Below, one piece after another: positions 20,993-31,974 of a stretch of 64,000 bases of DNA. The notes below the pieces were generated by a model, which saw nothing but the letters and a program-made list of their open reading frames with translations, searched no databases and had not been told where the DNA came from. How positions within the stretch are numbered: the first letter of the stretch is position 1; the number at the start of each line of letters is the position of its first letter. The position numbers and the translations under genes were made by a program. This DNA comes from Kitasatospora fiedleri (GTDB lineage Bacteria > Actinomycetota > Actinomycetes > Streptomycetales > Streptomycetaceae), in the NCBI RefSeq assembly GCF_948472415.1, contig NZ_OX419519.1, positions 3,348,001-3,412,000 of the forward strand. The letters are read 5' to 3'.

Positions 20993-22570
20993 GTGAGTGA
21001 TCAGAGCACCGTCCCCGCGACCGACGACCTTCCCGAGCAGATGCGCGTCCGGCGCGAGAAGCTGGACCGGCTCCGGGCGGCCGGCGTCGACCCGTACCCG
21101 GTCGGCTTCCCCCGCACCACCACCATCGCCGAGCTGCGCGACAAGCACCCCGACCTGGCCGCGGACACCGCCACCGGCGAGCGGGTCGGCGTCACCGGCC
21201 GGGTGGTCCTGGCCCGCACCGGCGGCAAGCTCTGCTTCGCCACCCTGCGGGACGGCTCCGGCGACCTCCAGGTGATGCTCTCCCTGGACCGGCTGGGCGC
21301 CGAGCGGCTGGCCGCCTGGAAGGGCGACATCGACCTCGGCGACCAGGTCGGCGTCGAGGGCGAGGTGATCACCTCCAAGCGCGGCGAGCTCAGCGTGATG
21401 GTCGACCGCTGGGAGCTGACCGCCAAGTGCCTGCGCCCGCTGCCGGACAAGCACAAGGGCCTGAACGACCCGGAGGCCCGGGTCCGCCAGCGCTACGTGG
21501 ACCTGATCGTCAACCCCGAGGCGCGCGAGATGCTCCAGCTGCGCACCCGGGTGATCCGCTCGATCCGCCGCACCTACGAGGACCGCGGCTACCTCGAGGT
21601 CGAGACCCCGATGCTGCAGCCGATCCACGGCGGCGCCAACGCCCGCCCGTTCACGACGCACATCAACGCGTACGGCATCGACCTGTACCTGCGCATCGCC
21701 ACCGAGCTGTACCTCAAGCGCCTGGTGGTCGGCGGCGCCGAGAAGGTCTTCGAGATCAACCGGAACTTCCGCAACGAGGGCGCGGACGCCACCCACAACC
21801 CGGAGTTCACCGCCCTGGAGTCGTACGAGGCGTACGGCGACTACGACACCCAGGCCGAGCTGATCCGGGCGGTCATCGTCAACGCCGCCCGGGACGCGCT
21901 GGGCACCACCGTGGTCAGGGGCCTGGGCCCGGACGGCGTCGAGCACGAGATCGACCTGGCCGAGCCCTGGGAGGAGGTCTCGGTCTACCCGGGCATCTCC
22001 GCCCACCTGGGCACCGAGGTCACCCCGGCCACCTCCGCCGAGGAGCTGCGGAAGCTGGCCGCCGAGCACGGCCTGGGCGAGTACCTGGACCCGGCCTGGG
22101 ACCACGGCCAGATCGTGCTGGAGCTGATCGAGCGCCTGCTGGAGCACCACGCGATCCGGCCGACCTTCATCAAGGACTACCCGACCTCGGTCTCCCCGCT
22201 GACCCGGCAGCACCGCTCGGTCGAGGGCGTCGCGGAGAAGTGGGACCTGGTGATCTTCGGCACCGAGATCGGCACCGCCTACTCCGAGCTGGTCGACCCG
22301 GTCGAGCAGCGCGCCCGGCTCACCGCGCAGTCGCTGCTGGCGGCCGGCGGCGACGTCGAGGCGATGCAGCTGGACGAGGACTTCCTGCGCGCCCTGGAGT
22401 ACGCGATGCCGCCCACCGGCGGCCTCGGCCTGGGCGTGGACCGCCTGATCATGCTGCTCACCGGCAAGAACATCCGCGAGACGGTGCTCTTCCCGCTGGT
22501 GAAGCCGGAGAAGGCGGCGAAGAACGAGCGGACCGCCGCCGAGAGCGCGTCCGAACCGACCGAGGAGTAA
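20993..22570 (+). CDS. lysS: Lysyl-tRNA synthetase, class II
   Basis: The enzyme charges tRNA-Lys. The 525-residue protein starts at GTG 20993. It has an N-terminal OB-fold anticodon-binding domain (residues 60-170) and the class II motifs: motif 1 around residue 200, motif 2 EINRNFRNEGADATHNPEF near 255, and motif 3 GLGLGVDRLIMLL near 485. The frame is open upstream into the preceding gene only because of the frameshift there, and the GTG with the terminator just before it marks the true start. The lysS-lsr2-clpC order is conserved in actinobacteria. Confidence 0.95.
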   Translation: MSDQSTVPATDDLPEQMRVRREKLDRLRAAGVDPYPVGFPRTTTIAELRDKHPDLAADTATGERVGVTGRVVLARTGGKLCFATLRDGSGDLQVMLSLDRLGAERLAAWKGDIDLGDQVGVEGEVITSKRGELSVMVDRWELTAKCLRPLPDKHKGLNDPEARVRQRYVDLIVNPEAREMLQLRTRVIRSIRRTYEDRGYLEVETPMLQPIHGGANARPFTTHINAYGIDLYLRIATELYLKRLVVGGAEKVFEINRNFRNEGADATHNPEFTALESYEAYGDYDTQAELIRAVIVNAARDALGTTVVRGLGPDGVEHEIDLAEPWEEVSVYPGISAHLGTEVTPATSAEELRKLAAEHGLGEYLDPAWDHGQIVLELIERLLEHHAIRPTFIKDYPTSVSPLTRQHRSVEGVAEKWDLVIFGTEIGTAYSELVDPVEQRARLTAQSLLAAGGDVEAMQLDEDFLRALEYAMPPTGGLGLGVDRLIMLLTGKNIRETVLFPLVKPEKAAKNERTAAESASEPTEE

Positions 22571-22573
22571 CCG

Positions 22574-22726
22574 ATGGAGTACGTCAGCGCGATCGTCCCG
22601 CCGCTGGTCATGGCGGTCGGTTTCGCCTTCCTGGTGCGGGCCATCATCCGCAGCCAGGGCGGCGCCCAGAAGGCCAAGGAGGACGCCGCCGCCGAGGCCA
22701 TGGCGGCGCGTCCCGCCGCCGAATAG
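22574..22726 (+). CDS. Small single-span membrane protein
   Basis: This 50-residue protein starts 3 bases after the lysS stop and so is translationally linked to it. Residues 5-25 form one membrane helix (VSAIVPPLVMAVGFAFLVRAII). The cytoplasmic tail is Lys/Ala/Glu-rich and ends MAARPAAE. Short genes of this type follow lysS in related streptomycetes; function is unknown. Confidence 0.75.
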   Translation: MEYVSAIVPPLVMAVGFAFLVRAIIRSQGGAQKAKEDAAAEAMAARPAAE

Positions 22727-22737
22727 CGGTCCCCGGG

Positions 22738-22776
22738 CCGGTGCGCCGTTCCCCCCTCCGGGGAGCGGCGCGCCGG
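22738..22776 (+). terminator. Imperfect hairpin after the small membrane protein
   Basis: CCGG-t-GCGCCG followed by TCCCC pairs with GGGGA-g-CGGCGC and CCGG, giving a long GC stem with minor bulges, 12 bases after the stop codon. It separates the lysS unit from the BlaI-type regulator. Confidence 0.55.
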
Positions 22777-22830
22777 TCCGTTTGCCGTTTGCCGCCTTTT
22801 GTCCGCATCGGTCCTATCCTTGGCGGCACT

Positions 22831-23223
22831 ATGGTGCGGCAACTCGGAGAACTCGAGAACGACATCATGACCCGGGTGTGGCAGTGGAACCGCCCGGTCA
22901 CGGTTCGGGAGGTTCTGCAGGATCTGCGGTCGGAACGCGAAATCGCGTACACCACCGTGATGACGGTGCTCGACAAGCTCTATCGAAAGGGCTGGGTGCG
23001 CCGGGAGCGCGCCGGGCGCGCATACCGATATGAGCCGGTCTCCTCCCGGGAGGCGTACACCGCCGCGCTGATGAACGACGCCTGGGCGACGAGCGACAAT
23101 CCGGCCGCCGCCCTGGTGCACTTCTTCGGGATGATGTCCCCGGAACAGCGCGAGTGGTTGCGCGACGCGCTGCGGGTGGCGGGTGCCGATACCGAGGAGA
23201 CCGGGCCGCCCGCGGCACGATAA
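22831..23223 (+). CDS. BlaI/MecI/CopY-family transcriptional repressor
   Basis: This 130-residue winged-helix regulator begins MVRQLGELENDIMTRVWQ. It has REVLQDLRSEREIAYTTVMTVLDKLYRKG as the helix-turn-helix and recognition region, then GRAYRYEP, the BlaI-family wing. The C-terminus should mediate dimerisation. No BlaR1-type sensor protease adjoins it, so its signal is unknown. A GTG at 22834 is an alternative start. The acetyltransferase gene follows after 11 bases, probably in the same transcript. Confidence 0.9.
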   Translation: MVRQLGELENDIMTRVWQWNRPVTVREVLQDLRSEREIAYTTVMTVLDKLYRKGWVRRERAGRAYRYEPVSSREAYTAALMNDAWATSDNPAAALVHFFGMMSPEQREWLRDALRVAGADTEETGPPAAR

Positions 23224-23234
23224 CGTTCCCCGGC

Positions 23235-23762
23235 ATGGAGGTCACCATCCGCCGTGCGCGGACCACCGACGTGCGCGCCGTCCGCCGGCTCATCGACGCC
23301 TACTCCCGGGACGGCATTCTGCTCGACAAGCCGACCGTCACGCTGTTCGAATCCGTCCAGGAGTTCTGGGTCGCCGAACGCGACCAGGACGGCCGGGTGG
23401 TGGCCTGCGGCGCGCTCCACGTGATGTGGGAGGACCTCGCCGAGGTGCGCACCCTCGCGGTGGACCCGGTCTGCAAGGGCCTCGGTATCGGGCACCTGCT
23501 GCTGGACAAGCTGCTGGAGACCGCGCGCTGGCTCGGCGTCCGTCGGATTTTCTGCCTGACGTTCGAGGTTCCGTTCTTCTCGAAACACGGCTTCGTGGAG
23601 ATCGGCGAAAACGACGATCGTACGGCAGACCCGGCGGCCGTGGCCACAGAAGTCTATGAAGAACTCCTGCGCTCGTACGACGAAGGCGTCGCCGAGTTCC
23701 TCGACCTGGAGCGGGTGAAGCCGAACACGCTGGGCAACTCGCGGATGCTGCTGCACCTGTGA
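23235..23762 (+). CDS. Short GNAT N-acetyltransferase (ArgA-type amino-acid acetyltransferase)
   Basis: This 175-residue single GNAT domain has the acetyl-CoA loop [19 protein letters not shown] near residue 80 and the acceptor-side [15 protein letters not shown] near 115. Length and motifs match the stand-alone N-acetylglutamate synthases of actinobacteria (for example M. tuberculosis ArgA), the first step of arginine synthesis. The assignment to glutamate is by family resemblance, and other amino-acid acetylation is possible. Confidence 0.8.
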   Translation: MEVTIRRARTTDVRAVRRLIDAYSRDGILLDKPTVTLFESVQEFWVAERDQDGRVVACGALHVMWEDLAEVRTLAVDPVCKGLGIGHLLLDKLLETARWLGVRRIFCLTFEVPFFSKHGFVEIGENDDRTADPAAVATEVYEELLRSYDEGVAEFLDLERVKPNTLGNSRMLLHL

Positions 23763-23782
23763 GTCGTGCCCTGCGGCACGAC
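23763..23782 (+). terminator. Hairpin after the acetyltransferase gene
   Basis: GTCGTGCC (23763-23770) pairs with GGCACGAC (23775-23782) around a 4-base loop immediately after the stop codon. The relatively AT-rich stretch 23795-23850 downstream probably holds the lsr2 promoter. Confidence 0.6.
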
Positions 23783-23866
23783 CGGCGACACAGGGGTTTG
23801 TGTTTTCCGGGAAAAGACGCTTTCCTTTCTCCAGGCAATGGATCGTTATCGCGGAAAGGGAAGCCC

Positions 23867-24232
23867 GTGGCACAGAGGGTTCAGGTCATTCTGGAAGACG
23901 ATCTCGACGGTGGCTCCGCGGACGAGACGGTGACGTTCGCCCTGGACGGCGTGGCCTACGAGATCGACCTGAAGAGCGACAACGCGGAGAAGCTCCGCGA
24001 CCTGCTCGCCCCGTACGTCGAGAAGGGCCGCAAGCAGAGCGGCCGGCTGACCGCCCCGCGGCGCGGTGGCAGCGGCGGCGGGCGCAGCGGCGGCGGCCGG
24101 TCCGCCGCGGCCGGCCAGGCCGACACCGCCAAGATCCGCACCTGGGCGAAGGAGAACGGCCTCCCGGTCAACGACCGCGGCCGCGTCCCGAGCAACGTGC
24201 GCGAGGCGTACGAGAAGGCCAACGCCTCCTGA
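23867..24232 (+). CDS. lsr2: Lsr2 nucleoid-associated xenogeneic silencer
   Basis: Lsr2 bridges AT-rich DNA and silences acquired genes in actinobacteria. The 121-residue protein starts at GTG 23867 ([16 protein letters not shown]). It has the N-terminal dimerisation domain with [12 protein letters not shown], a Gly/Arg/Ser-rich flexible linker at residues 65-88, and the C-terminal DNA-binding domain. The minor-groove RGR hook is visible in [14 protein letters not shown]. It is probably monocistronic, flanked by hairpins on both sides. Confidence 0.96.
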   Translation: MAQRVQVILEDDLDGGSADETVTFALDGVAYEIDLKSDNAEKLRDLLAPYVEKGRKQSGRLTAPRRGGSGGGRSGGGRSAAAGQADTAKIRTWAKENGLPVNDRGRVPSNVREAYEKANAS

Positions 24233-24233
24233 C

Positions 24234-24273
24234 GGCGGCTCCCGAGGGAGCCGCCCGAGCCCCGGCGGGGCTC
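24234..24273. terminator. Two adjacent hairpins, bidirectional terminator
   Basis: GGCGGCTCCC/GGGAGCCGCC (24234-24255) and GAGCCCC/GGGGCTC (24257-24273) lie back to back between the convergent lsr2 and hypothetical genes and could stop transcription from both sides. Confidence 0.65.
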
Positions 24274-24714
24274 TCAGCGGGCGGGCGGCAGGCCCAGCCG
24301 TTCCCGCGCGCAGGCGTCCGCGAGGGCGTCCAGCAGGTGCAGCAGGGCGGGCGAGCGCAGGTCCAGGGCGGGCCGCGGCGCTCCGGCCCGCAGCCAGTCG
24401 GCGGTCCGCGGTTCGGGCACCCGGGGGTCTCCCGGGTGCGCCGCCCGGGCCTCGATCGGCAGCCCCAGCTCCGGGCCCCAGCCCAGCCAGCGGAGCAGGT
24501 CGGGCACCGGCTCGGCGGCCCCCGGGGCGAGCAGGAAGACGGCCCGGCCGGACTGCCGCAGCACCGGCCCGGTGGGGCGGCCCAGCCGCTCCAGCCGGCC
24601 CAGCGCGGCCCGCGCGGGCCCCAGCGGCGCGGTCACCCGGTCCGAGCCGCGCCAGCCGACCGCCGCACGGGGTGCGGCCGGGGCGGGCGGGGCGGGCGGC
24701 GGCGGACGGGTCAC
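24274..24714 (-). CDS. Hypothetical Pro/Arg/Leu-rich protein
   Basis: This 146-residue protein has a Pro/Ala-rich N-terminus (about 15 residues), a segment around [20 protein letters not shown], and a leucine-rich C-terminus ([19 protein letters not shown]). I do not recognise a domain. It could be a shortened relative of the bifunctional primase/polymerase N-terminal-type proteins seen near clpC in streptomycetes, but the resemblance is weak. It converges with lsr2 and diverges from clpC. Confidence 0.5.
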   Translation of the reverse strand: MTRPPPPAPPAPAAPRAAVGWRGSDRVTAPLGPARAALGRLERLGRPTGPVLRQSGRAVFLLAPGAAEPVPDLLRWLGWGPELGLPIEARAAHPGDPRVPEPRTADWLRAGAPRPALDLRSPALLHLLDALADACARERLGLPPAR

Positions 24715-25179
24715 GACCTGTGCAACGCTGGAGGGGCCGGGCGGTCACGCGACCGCCACCGGAACGGCGGTGAGCCGCCCTCGGCCGACCTGACGGCCCG
24801 TCATCGAGGTCCCCGGTCGGCAGACTTCTCGCCAGGCGAACACAGACCCCCGGGAAACCACGCGAAACCCGCCGGATTACCGGGTATGAATGCTGGTGGA
24901 CGGGCTCCGCGGAGTCCGCCCGCGGCACACCGCGGGGCCGGTCCGCCGGTTCCGCCGGACCGTGTTCGCCGTTGGCGTAGCGGTATCCGGTGCATCGGGC
25001 CCGTCGCTGGGAACACCGTCTCCCAGCATCAGGTTGGGAAAGGTGTCGGCTGGTCGCGCAGCATGTTGCTCCCGCTCCGTGGGAGTTCCGTAGCCGCGCT
25101 GCTGAGCGGGACTAGCATGCGGAAGGACAGGGCGGGGACGGCCCCCGAACTGACCGACCGCTCTGAGGAGCGATTAACG
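24715..25179. promoter_or_regulatory. Long leader/promoter region of clpC with a candidate ClgR site
   Basis: No gene is seen in these 465 bases. GTTCGC-N5-GCG at 24964-24977 fits the ClgR operator pattern known for actinobacterial clp genes. An inverted repeat GCTGGGA / TCCCAGC (25006-25012, 25021-25027) lies further downstream. A TAGCAT hexamer at 25113-25118 could be a -10 box, about 60 bases before the clpC ATG. ClgR control of clpC is inferred from the motif only. Confidence 0.45.
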
Positions 25180-27699
<2,520 letters not shown>

Positions 27700-27720
27700 T
27701 AGCCCCGCAAAGCGTTCGGC

Positions 27721-27765
27721 AAGCCGCCGCCCCCGACCCGATCAGGTCGGGGGCGGCGGCTTTTT
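27721..27765 (+). terminator. Rho-independent terminator of clpC
   Basis: AAGCCGCCGCCCCCGACC pairs perfectly with GGTCGGGGGCGGCGGCTT around a 6-base loop and is followed by TTT. It lies 21 bases after the stop codon and is the clearest terminator in the window. Confidence 0.95.
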
Positions 27766-28069
27766 GCCGTCCCGCTCTTCAGTTGAAAAACTGTTTAGGT
27801 TTCCGTGTGCTGTGAATGCGGCCGGGCGGCCCGCCGAACGGGTGGACCGCGGCGCGGTGCGGACACGACCGACCCTTGACCGGCGGGAACGGTCGGTAGG
27901 TTGACGGACCGTCAGCGAAACCGGGATGCGGGAGCATAGCGGCGTGGCCATGCCAGGGTCAAGGTCTTTCTTTTTTACCGGACCTTGGGTCAAATGTCGT
28001 CCACCTGTCTTGCATTGGTTCACCGGTTCGGCCAACCAGCCCGACCGGTAAGGGGAGGACGTCACCACG
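27766..28069 (+). promoter_or_regulatory. Upstream region of the immune inhibitor A gene
   Basis: This stretch has no gene. It is less GC-rich than its surroundings: it contains GTTGAAAAACTGTTTAGG near 27783 and a T-run at 27967-27976. An imperfect inverted repeat GGTCAAGGTC (27957-27966) / GACCTTGGGTC (27981-27991) brackets the T-run. TTGACC (27876) and TAGGTT (27897) have only a 15-base spacer, so the promoter assignment is uncertain. Confidence 0.35.
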
Positions 28070-30418
28070 TTGAAGATAACCAAGAGGGCTGTCGCGGCTT
28101 CCGCCGCCATCGCGGTGACCGCCGCGCTGGGCGCCGGAATGCTCCCGGGGACCGCCACCGCCGCCCCCGCGACCAAGACGGTCACCGACCCGGCCGAGGC
28201 GCTCCAGAACGACAGCGTCCCGCGCGAACTGCAGAGCCCGCTGGCCGACAAGCAGCAGGCCGAGCAGACCGCCGCGGTGGAGCAGTTGGTCAACGGCACC
28301 GCGAAGGTCGAGCAGCACGGCAGCGGTTCCTCGATCAAGCTGGGCCGCGACAAGTACGTCGAGCTGTCCCGCGAGCGCACCGACAAGATCTTCACGATCC
28401 TGGTCGACTTCGGCACCCAGGTGGACACCACCACCACGACCGCGGACGGCAAGGTCAAGTACGGCGGCACCCCCGGCCCGGCGCACAACCAGATCGCCGC
28501 CCCGGACCGCAAGAACGACAACTCGACGGCCTGGCAGGCGGACTACAACCAGGCGCACTACCAGGACATCTACTTCGCGAAGAACAAGCCCTCGCTGAAG
28601 ACGTACTACGAGCGCCAGTCCTCCGGCCGGTACTCGGTCGACGGCCTGGTCACCGACTGGGTGCGGGTGCCGTGGAACGAGGCCCGCTACGGCTCGGACT
28701 ACTGCGGCCAGCACGTCTGCGCCAACGCGCAGGACCTGATCCGCGACGGCATCGACGCCTGGGTCGCCGACCAGAAGGCCAAGGGCCGCACCGACGCCCA
28801 GATCAAGGCCGACCTGGCGCAGTACGACCAGTGGGACCGCTACGACTACGACGGCGACGGCAACTTCAACGAGCCGGACGGCTACCTGGACCACTTCCAG
28901 ATCGTCCACGCCGGTGAGGACCAGTCGGCCGGCGGCGGCGTCCAGGGCACCGACGCGCTGTGGGCGCACCGCTCCTACGCGTACGCCAACCAGGCCGGCA
29001 AGACCGGCCCGGACAACAACAAGCTCGGCGGCACCCAGATCGGCGCCACCGGCCTGTGGGTCGGCGACTACACCATGCAGCCGGAGAACGGCGGCCTGGG
29101 CGTGTTCGCCCACGAGTACGGCCACGACCTGGGCCTGCCGGACCTGTACGACACCTCCGGCCAGGGCATCGACAACTCGGTCGGCTTCTGGTCGCTGATG
29201 TCCTCCGGCTCCTGGCTGGGCGAGGGCAAGAACGAGATCGGCGACATGCCGAACGACCTCGACGTCTGGTCGAAGCTCAAGCTGGGCTGGCTGAACTACG
29301 ACACCGCCAAGGCCGGCAAGGAGTCGCTCTCGCTGCTCGGCCCGGTCGAGTACAACAGCAAGCGCAAGCAGGGCCTGATCGTCAACCTGCCGGCGAAGAC
29401 CGTCACCACCGAGGTCAACACCCCGTTCGAGGGCGCCAACGAGTGGTGGAGCGGCAGCGCCGACGACCTGAACGTCGCGCTGACCCGTGACCTGGACCTG
29501 ACCGGGAAGACCTCGGCCACGCTGACCGCGAAGGCCTGGTTCGACCTGGAGACGGACTACGACTACGCGTACGCCGAGGTCTCCACCGACGGCGGCAAGA
29601 ACTGGACCCCGCTGGCCGGCACCTTCAACGGCACCGCGCTGCCGGACAACGCCATCAACGGCTCCAGCAACGGCGCCTGGGGCGACCTGTCCTTCCCGCT
29701 GGACGCCTACGCCGGCAAGGCCGTCAAGGTCCGCTTCCACAACACCACCGACGGCGGCGTCCACTACAAGGGCCTGGCCCTGGACAACATCGCGGTGACC
29801 GCGGACGGCGCGACCCTGTTCACCGACGGCGCCGAGAACGGCGACAACGGCTGGACCGCCACCGGGTTCTCCCGGATCACCGGCAAGTTCGCCAAGGACT
29901 ACGACCAGCACTACCTGGTCGAGAACCGCCAGTACGTCTCGTACGACACCACGCTGAAGACCGGCCCGTACAACTTCGGCTCGGCCGCCCGTCCGGACTG
30001 GGTGGAGCACTACGCCAACCAGAACGGCATCCTGATCTGGCTGTGGGACTCCTCGCAGTCGGACAACAACGTGGCCAACCACCCGGGCCAGGGCCTGATC
30101 CTCCCGATCGACGCCCACCCGGCCCCGCTGAAGTGGAGCGACGGCACGCTGCTGCGCCCGCGCTTCCAGGGCTACGACTCGACCTTCGGCTTCGAGCGCA
30201 CCGACGGCCTGAACATCCACAAGGCCGACGTGCTCACCAAGATCCCGAGCTCGCGCGGGGTGACGGTCTTCAACGACCACACCACCAAGTACTGGTCGGC
30301 CGACAACCCGTACAGCAGCGTCCAGGTCCCGGACACCGGCACCCAGATCGAGGTGCTGTGGCAGTCCTACAACGACCTGGAGGCCCTGATCCACGTCAAG
30401 CCGGTCCGGAAGAAGTGA
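28070..30418 (+). CDS. Secreted M6-family metalloprotease (immune inhibitor A type)
   Basis: This 782-residue secreted zinc protease starts at TTG 28070 after AGGGGAGG, with no closer ATG or GTG. The signal peptide (LKITKRAVAASAAIAVTAAL) ends near ATAAPA, and a pro-region reaches about residue 100. The catalytic domain carries the zinc motif HEYGHDLGLPD near residue 350, plus GFWSLMSSGSW downstream. A calcium-like DYDGDGNFNEPDG loop lies at about 262. The C-terminal half has two beta-sandwich domains (VSTDGGKNWTPLAG; GGVHYKGLALDNI) of the carbohydrate/protein-binding type. Immune inhibitor A degrades extracellular proteins; the natural substrate here is unknown. Confidence 0.93.
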   Translation: MKITKRAVAASAAIAVTAALGAGMLPGTATAAPATKTVTDPAEALQNDSVPRELQSPLADKQQAEQTAAVEQLVNGTAKVEQHGSGSSIKLGRDKYVELSRERTDKIFTILVDFGTQVDTTTTTADGKVKYGGTPGPAHNQIAAPDRKNDNSTAWQADYNQAHYQDIYFAKNKPSLKTYYERQSSGRYSVDGLVTDWVRVPWNEARYGSDYCGQHVCANAQDLIRDGIDAWVADQKAKGRTDAQIKADLAQYDQWDRYDYDGDGNFNEPDGYLDHFQIVHAGEDQSAGGGVQGTDALWAHRSYAYANQAGKTGPDNNKLGGTQIGATGLWVGDYTMQPENGGLGVFAHEYGHDLGLPDLYDTSGQGIDNSVGFWSLMSSGSWLGEGKNEIGDMPNDLDVWSKLKLGWLNYDTAKAGKESLSLLGPVEYNSKRKQGLIVNLPAKTVTTEVNTPFEGANEWWSGSADDLNVALTRDLDLTGKTSATLTAKAWFDLETDYDYAYAEVSTDGGKNWTPLAGTFNGTALPDNAINGSSNGAWGDLSFPLDAYAGKAVKVRFHNTTDGGVHYKGLALDNIAVTADGATLFTDGAENGDNGWTATGFSRITGKFAKDYDQHYLVENRQYVSYDTTLKTGPYNFGSAARPDWVEHYANQNGILIWLWDSSQSDNNVANHPGQGLILPIDAHPAPLKWSDGTLLRPRFQGYDSTFGFERTDGLNIHKADVLTKIPSSRGVTVFNDHTTKYWSADNPYSSVQVPDTGTQIEVLWQSYNDLEALIHVKPVRKK

Positions 30419-30441
30419 CCCGGCGGCGGTAGCGACAGCGA

Positions 30442-30473
30442 GGGCCCCGGCGGTTTCCGAACCGCCGGGGCCC
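30442..30473. terminator. Terminator between convergent protease and aldolase genes
   Basis: GGGCCCCGGCGGTT pairs perfectly with AACCGCCGGGGCCC around a TCCG loop, then TTCG. It lies 23 bases after the protease stop and 31 bases from the convergent gene's stop. Confidence 0.9.
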
Positions 30474-30504
30474 TTCGCGTGCCCGGGCGCACCCGGCGGG
30501 CCGG

Positions 30505-31611
30505 TCAGAGCAGGGCGAGGAAGCCCTCCAGCGCCTCGGTGACCTCCTTGGCGCTCCACTCGGCGGCGTCGGCGGCCACCGTCACCTCGGTCATCGACAG
30601 GCCGGGCTGCGGGCCCGGCTCGCGCCAGGCGCCGAACAGCGCGACGCCCTGCTCCTCGGCCTGCCGCAGGCCGGCCTCGTTCAGGCGGTCGGCGGGGTGC
30701 GGCAGCCAGAACTGGAACTGGTGGGTGTGCGGCGGCTCGGGGTGCACCCGGGCGCCCGGGGCGCCGGCGAGCGCGGCGGCGACCACCTTGGCGTGCGCCA
30801 CGTACCCGGGCAGCCGGGGCAGCTCGCGCTCCAGGCCGGCCAGTGCGGAGAGCACCGCCGGCCACTGCTGCCAGAGGTTGCCGCCGTAGCGGTGCCGCCA
30901 GACCCGCAGCCGGCGCACGTACTCCTCCTCGCCGGCCACCAGGGCGCCGCTGTGGCCGCCGAGCGACTTGTAGCAGGAGACGTACACCGAGCCGGCCCGG
31001 GCGCAGACCTCCGGCAGGGTGCGGCCCAGGTGCGGGGCGGACTCCCAGAGCCGGGCCCCGTCCAGGTGGACCGGGCGGCCCTGGCGCTCGGCCAGTTCGT
31101 ACAGCGCCTCCAGCTCGGCCCAGGCGGGCAGCAGGAAGCCGGCGTCGCGCAGCGGCAGCTCCAGCATCAGCACGTCGTACGGCTCGTCCAGGGCGGCCAG
31201 CTCGGCGGCGGCGGGGTGCCGGGGGGCGGTGGTCTGCGGGACGCTGCGCAGGCCGGAGAGCACCTGGTGGGCGCGGCGCTCGTGCACCTCGGGGTGGGCG
31301 AGCGGGTGCATGGCGACCACCGGGCCGTGGGTGTCGGCCCAGGTCTTGAGGGCGGCCTGCTGGGCCATCGTCCCGGTCGGGAAGTAGGCGGCGTCGGGCT
31401 TGCCGAGCAGGTCGGCGGTGCGCCGCTCCAGGGTGCGGACGACGCCGCTGCCGTACACGTCGACGGGCTCGTCCAGCGGGAGGGGGCCGTCGTCCAGGGC
31501 GGCCAGGGCGGCGAGCGCCTCGCGGACGGTCTGCGGGCGGCCGCCGGAGAGCAGGCGGTCGGCCTGGCGGCGGGCCCGGAAGCGGCGGTCCTGAACAGGG
31601 GTGTCGTTCAT
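30505..31611 (-). CDS. Threonine aldolase / beta-eliminating lyase family PLP enzyme
   Basis: This 368-residue fold-type I PLP enzyme has its Schiff-base lysine visible in YVSCYKSLGGHSGALVAG near residue 215. The cofactor aspartate is in HLDGARLWES near 180, and the phosphate-binding PTGTMAQQ near 78. The family includes low-specificity L-threonine aldolases, which cleave threonine to glycine and acetaldehyde. The N-terminal 40 residues (FRARRQADRLLSGGRPQ) extend beyond the minimal fold. Substrate preference is not readable. ATG 31611 is the first plausible start. Confidence 0.85.
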   Translation of the reverse strand: MNDTPVQDRRFRARRQADRLLSGGRPQTVREALAALAALDDGPLPLDEPVDVYGSGVVRTLERRTADLLGKPDAAYFPTGTMAQQAALKTWADTHGPVVAMHPLAHPEVHERRAHQVLSGLRSVPQTTAPRHPAAAELAALDEPYDVLMLELPLRDAGFLLPAWAELEALYELAERQGRPVHLDGARLWESAPHLGRTLPEVCARAGSVYVSCYKSLGGHSGALVAGEEEYVRRLRVWRHRYGGNLWQQWPAVLSALAGLERELPRLPGYVAHAKVVAAALAGAPGARVHPEPPHTHQFQFWLPHPADRLNEAGLRQAEEQGVALFGAWREPGPQPGLSMTEVTVAADAAEWSAKEVTEALEGFLALL

Positions 31612-31974
31612 CAGCTGATCATCTCCGACGGGGGGTTCCCCGGCCGGGGCCGGGGGCGGGTGGATCGGATGGCGCAGCTGGTTCGAAAGCCGGTTCTACC
31701 CGGGCCGGTTCGGGCCCAAACCGGGCGCTCGCCGGTGGCGCTGCTCACAGCACATTTCCGACATACGACCCACGGTAGGAGGTTCGGGGCGCGGAAAGCC
31801 GTTCCGCCCGAGGCTCCGCGGGGGTATTCCCCGCCCCTCACGCACTACCGGCCGTCGTAGGTCACACTCTTGGGCCTGCGCATCCGGTTCGTTTACACCG
31901 GAGTCGTTCCACCAGTTCGGCGAGTCGCACCGGCTCGGCCCCGCACTGGCCCCGTCCGTGAGGTACCGACTCCG
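31612..31974. promoter_or_regulatory. Divergent intergenic region with hairpins before the M23 peptidase
   Basis: These 363 bases separate the divergent aldolase-like and peptidase genes and hold no credible gene. Hairpin-forming sequences include GCGGGG-GTATT-CCCCGC (31818-31834). A long plus-strand leader is possible. I compared it mentally with the c-di-AMP (ydaO) riboswitch found before some streptomycete wall hydrolases and did not see the conserved core. Confidence 0.4.

Noticed and set aside
31612..31974. Possible c-di-AMP (ydaO-type) riboswitch before the M23 peptidase
   Set aside because: Some streptomycete wall hydrolases have one, and disA is nearby, but the conserved core of the motif was not found on reading the leader.
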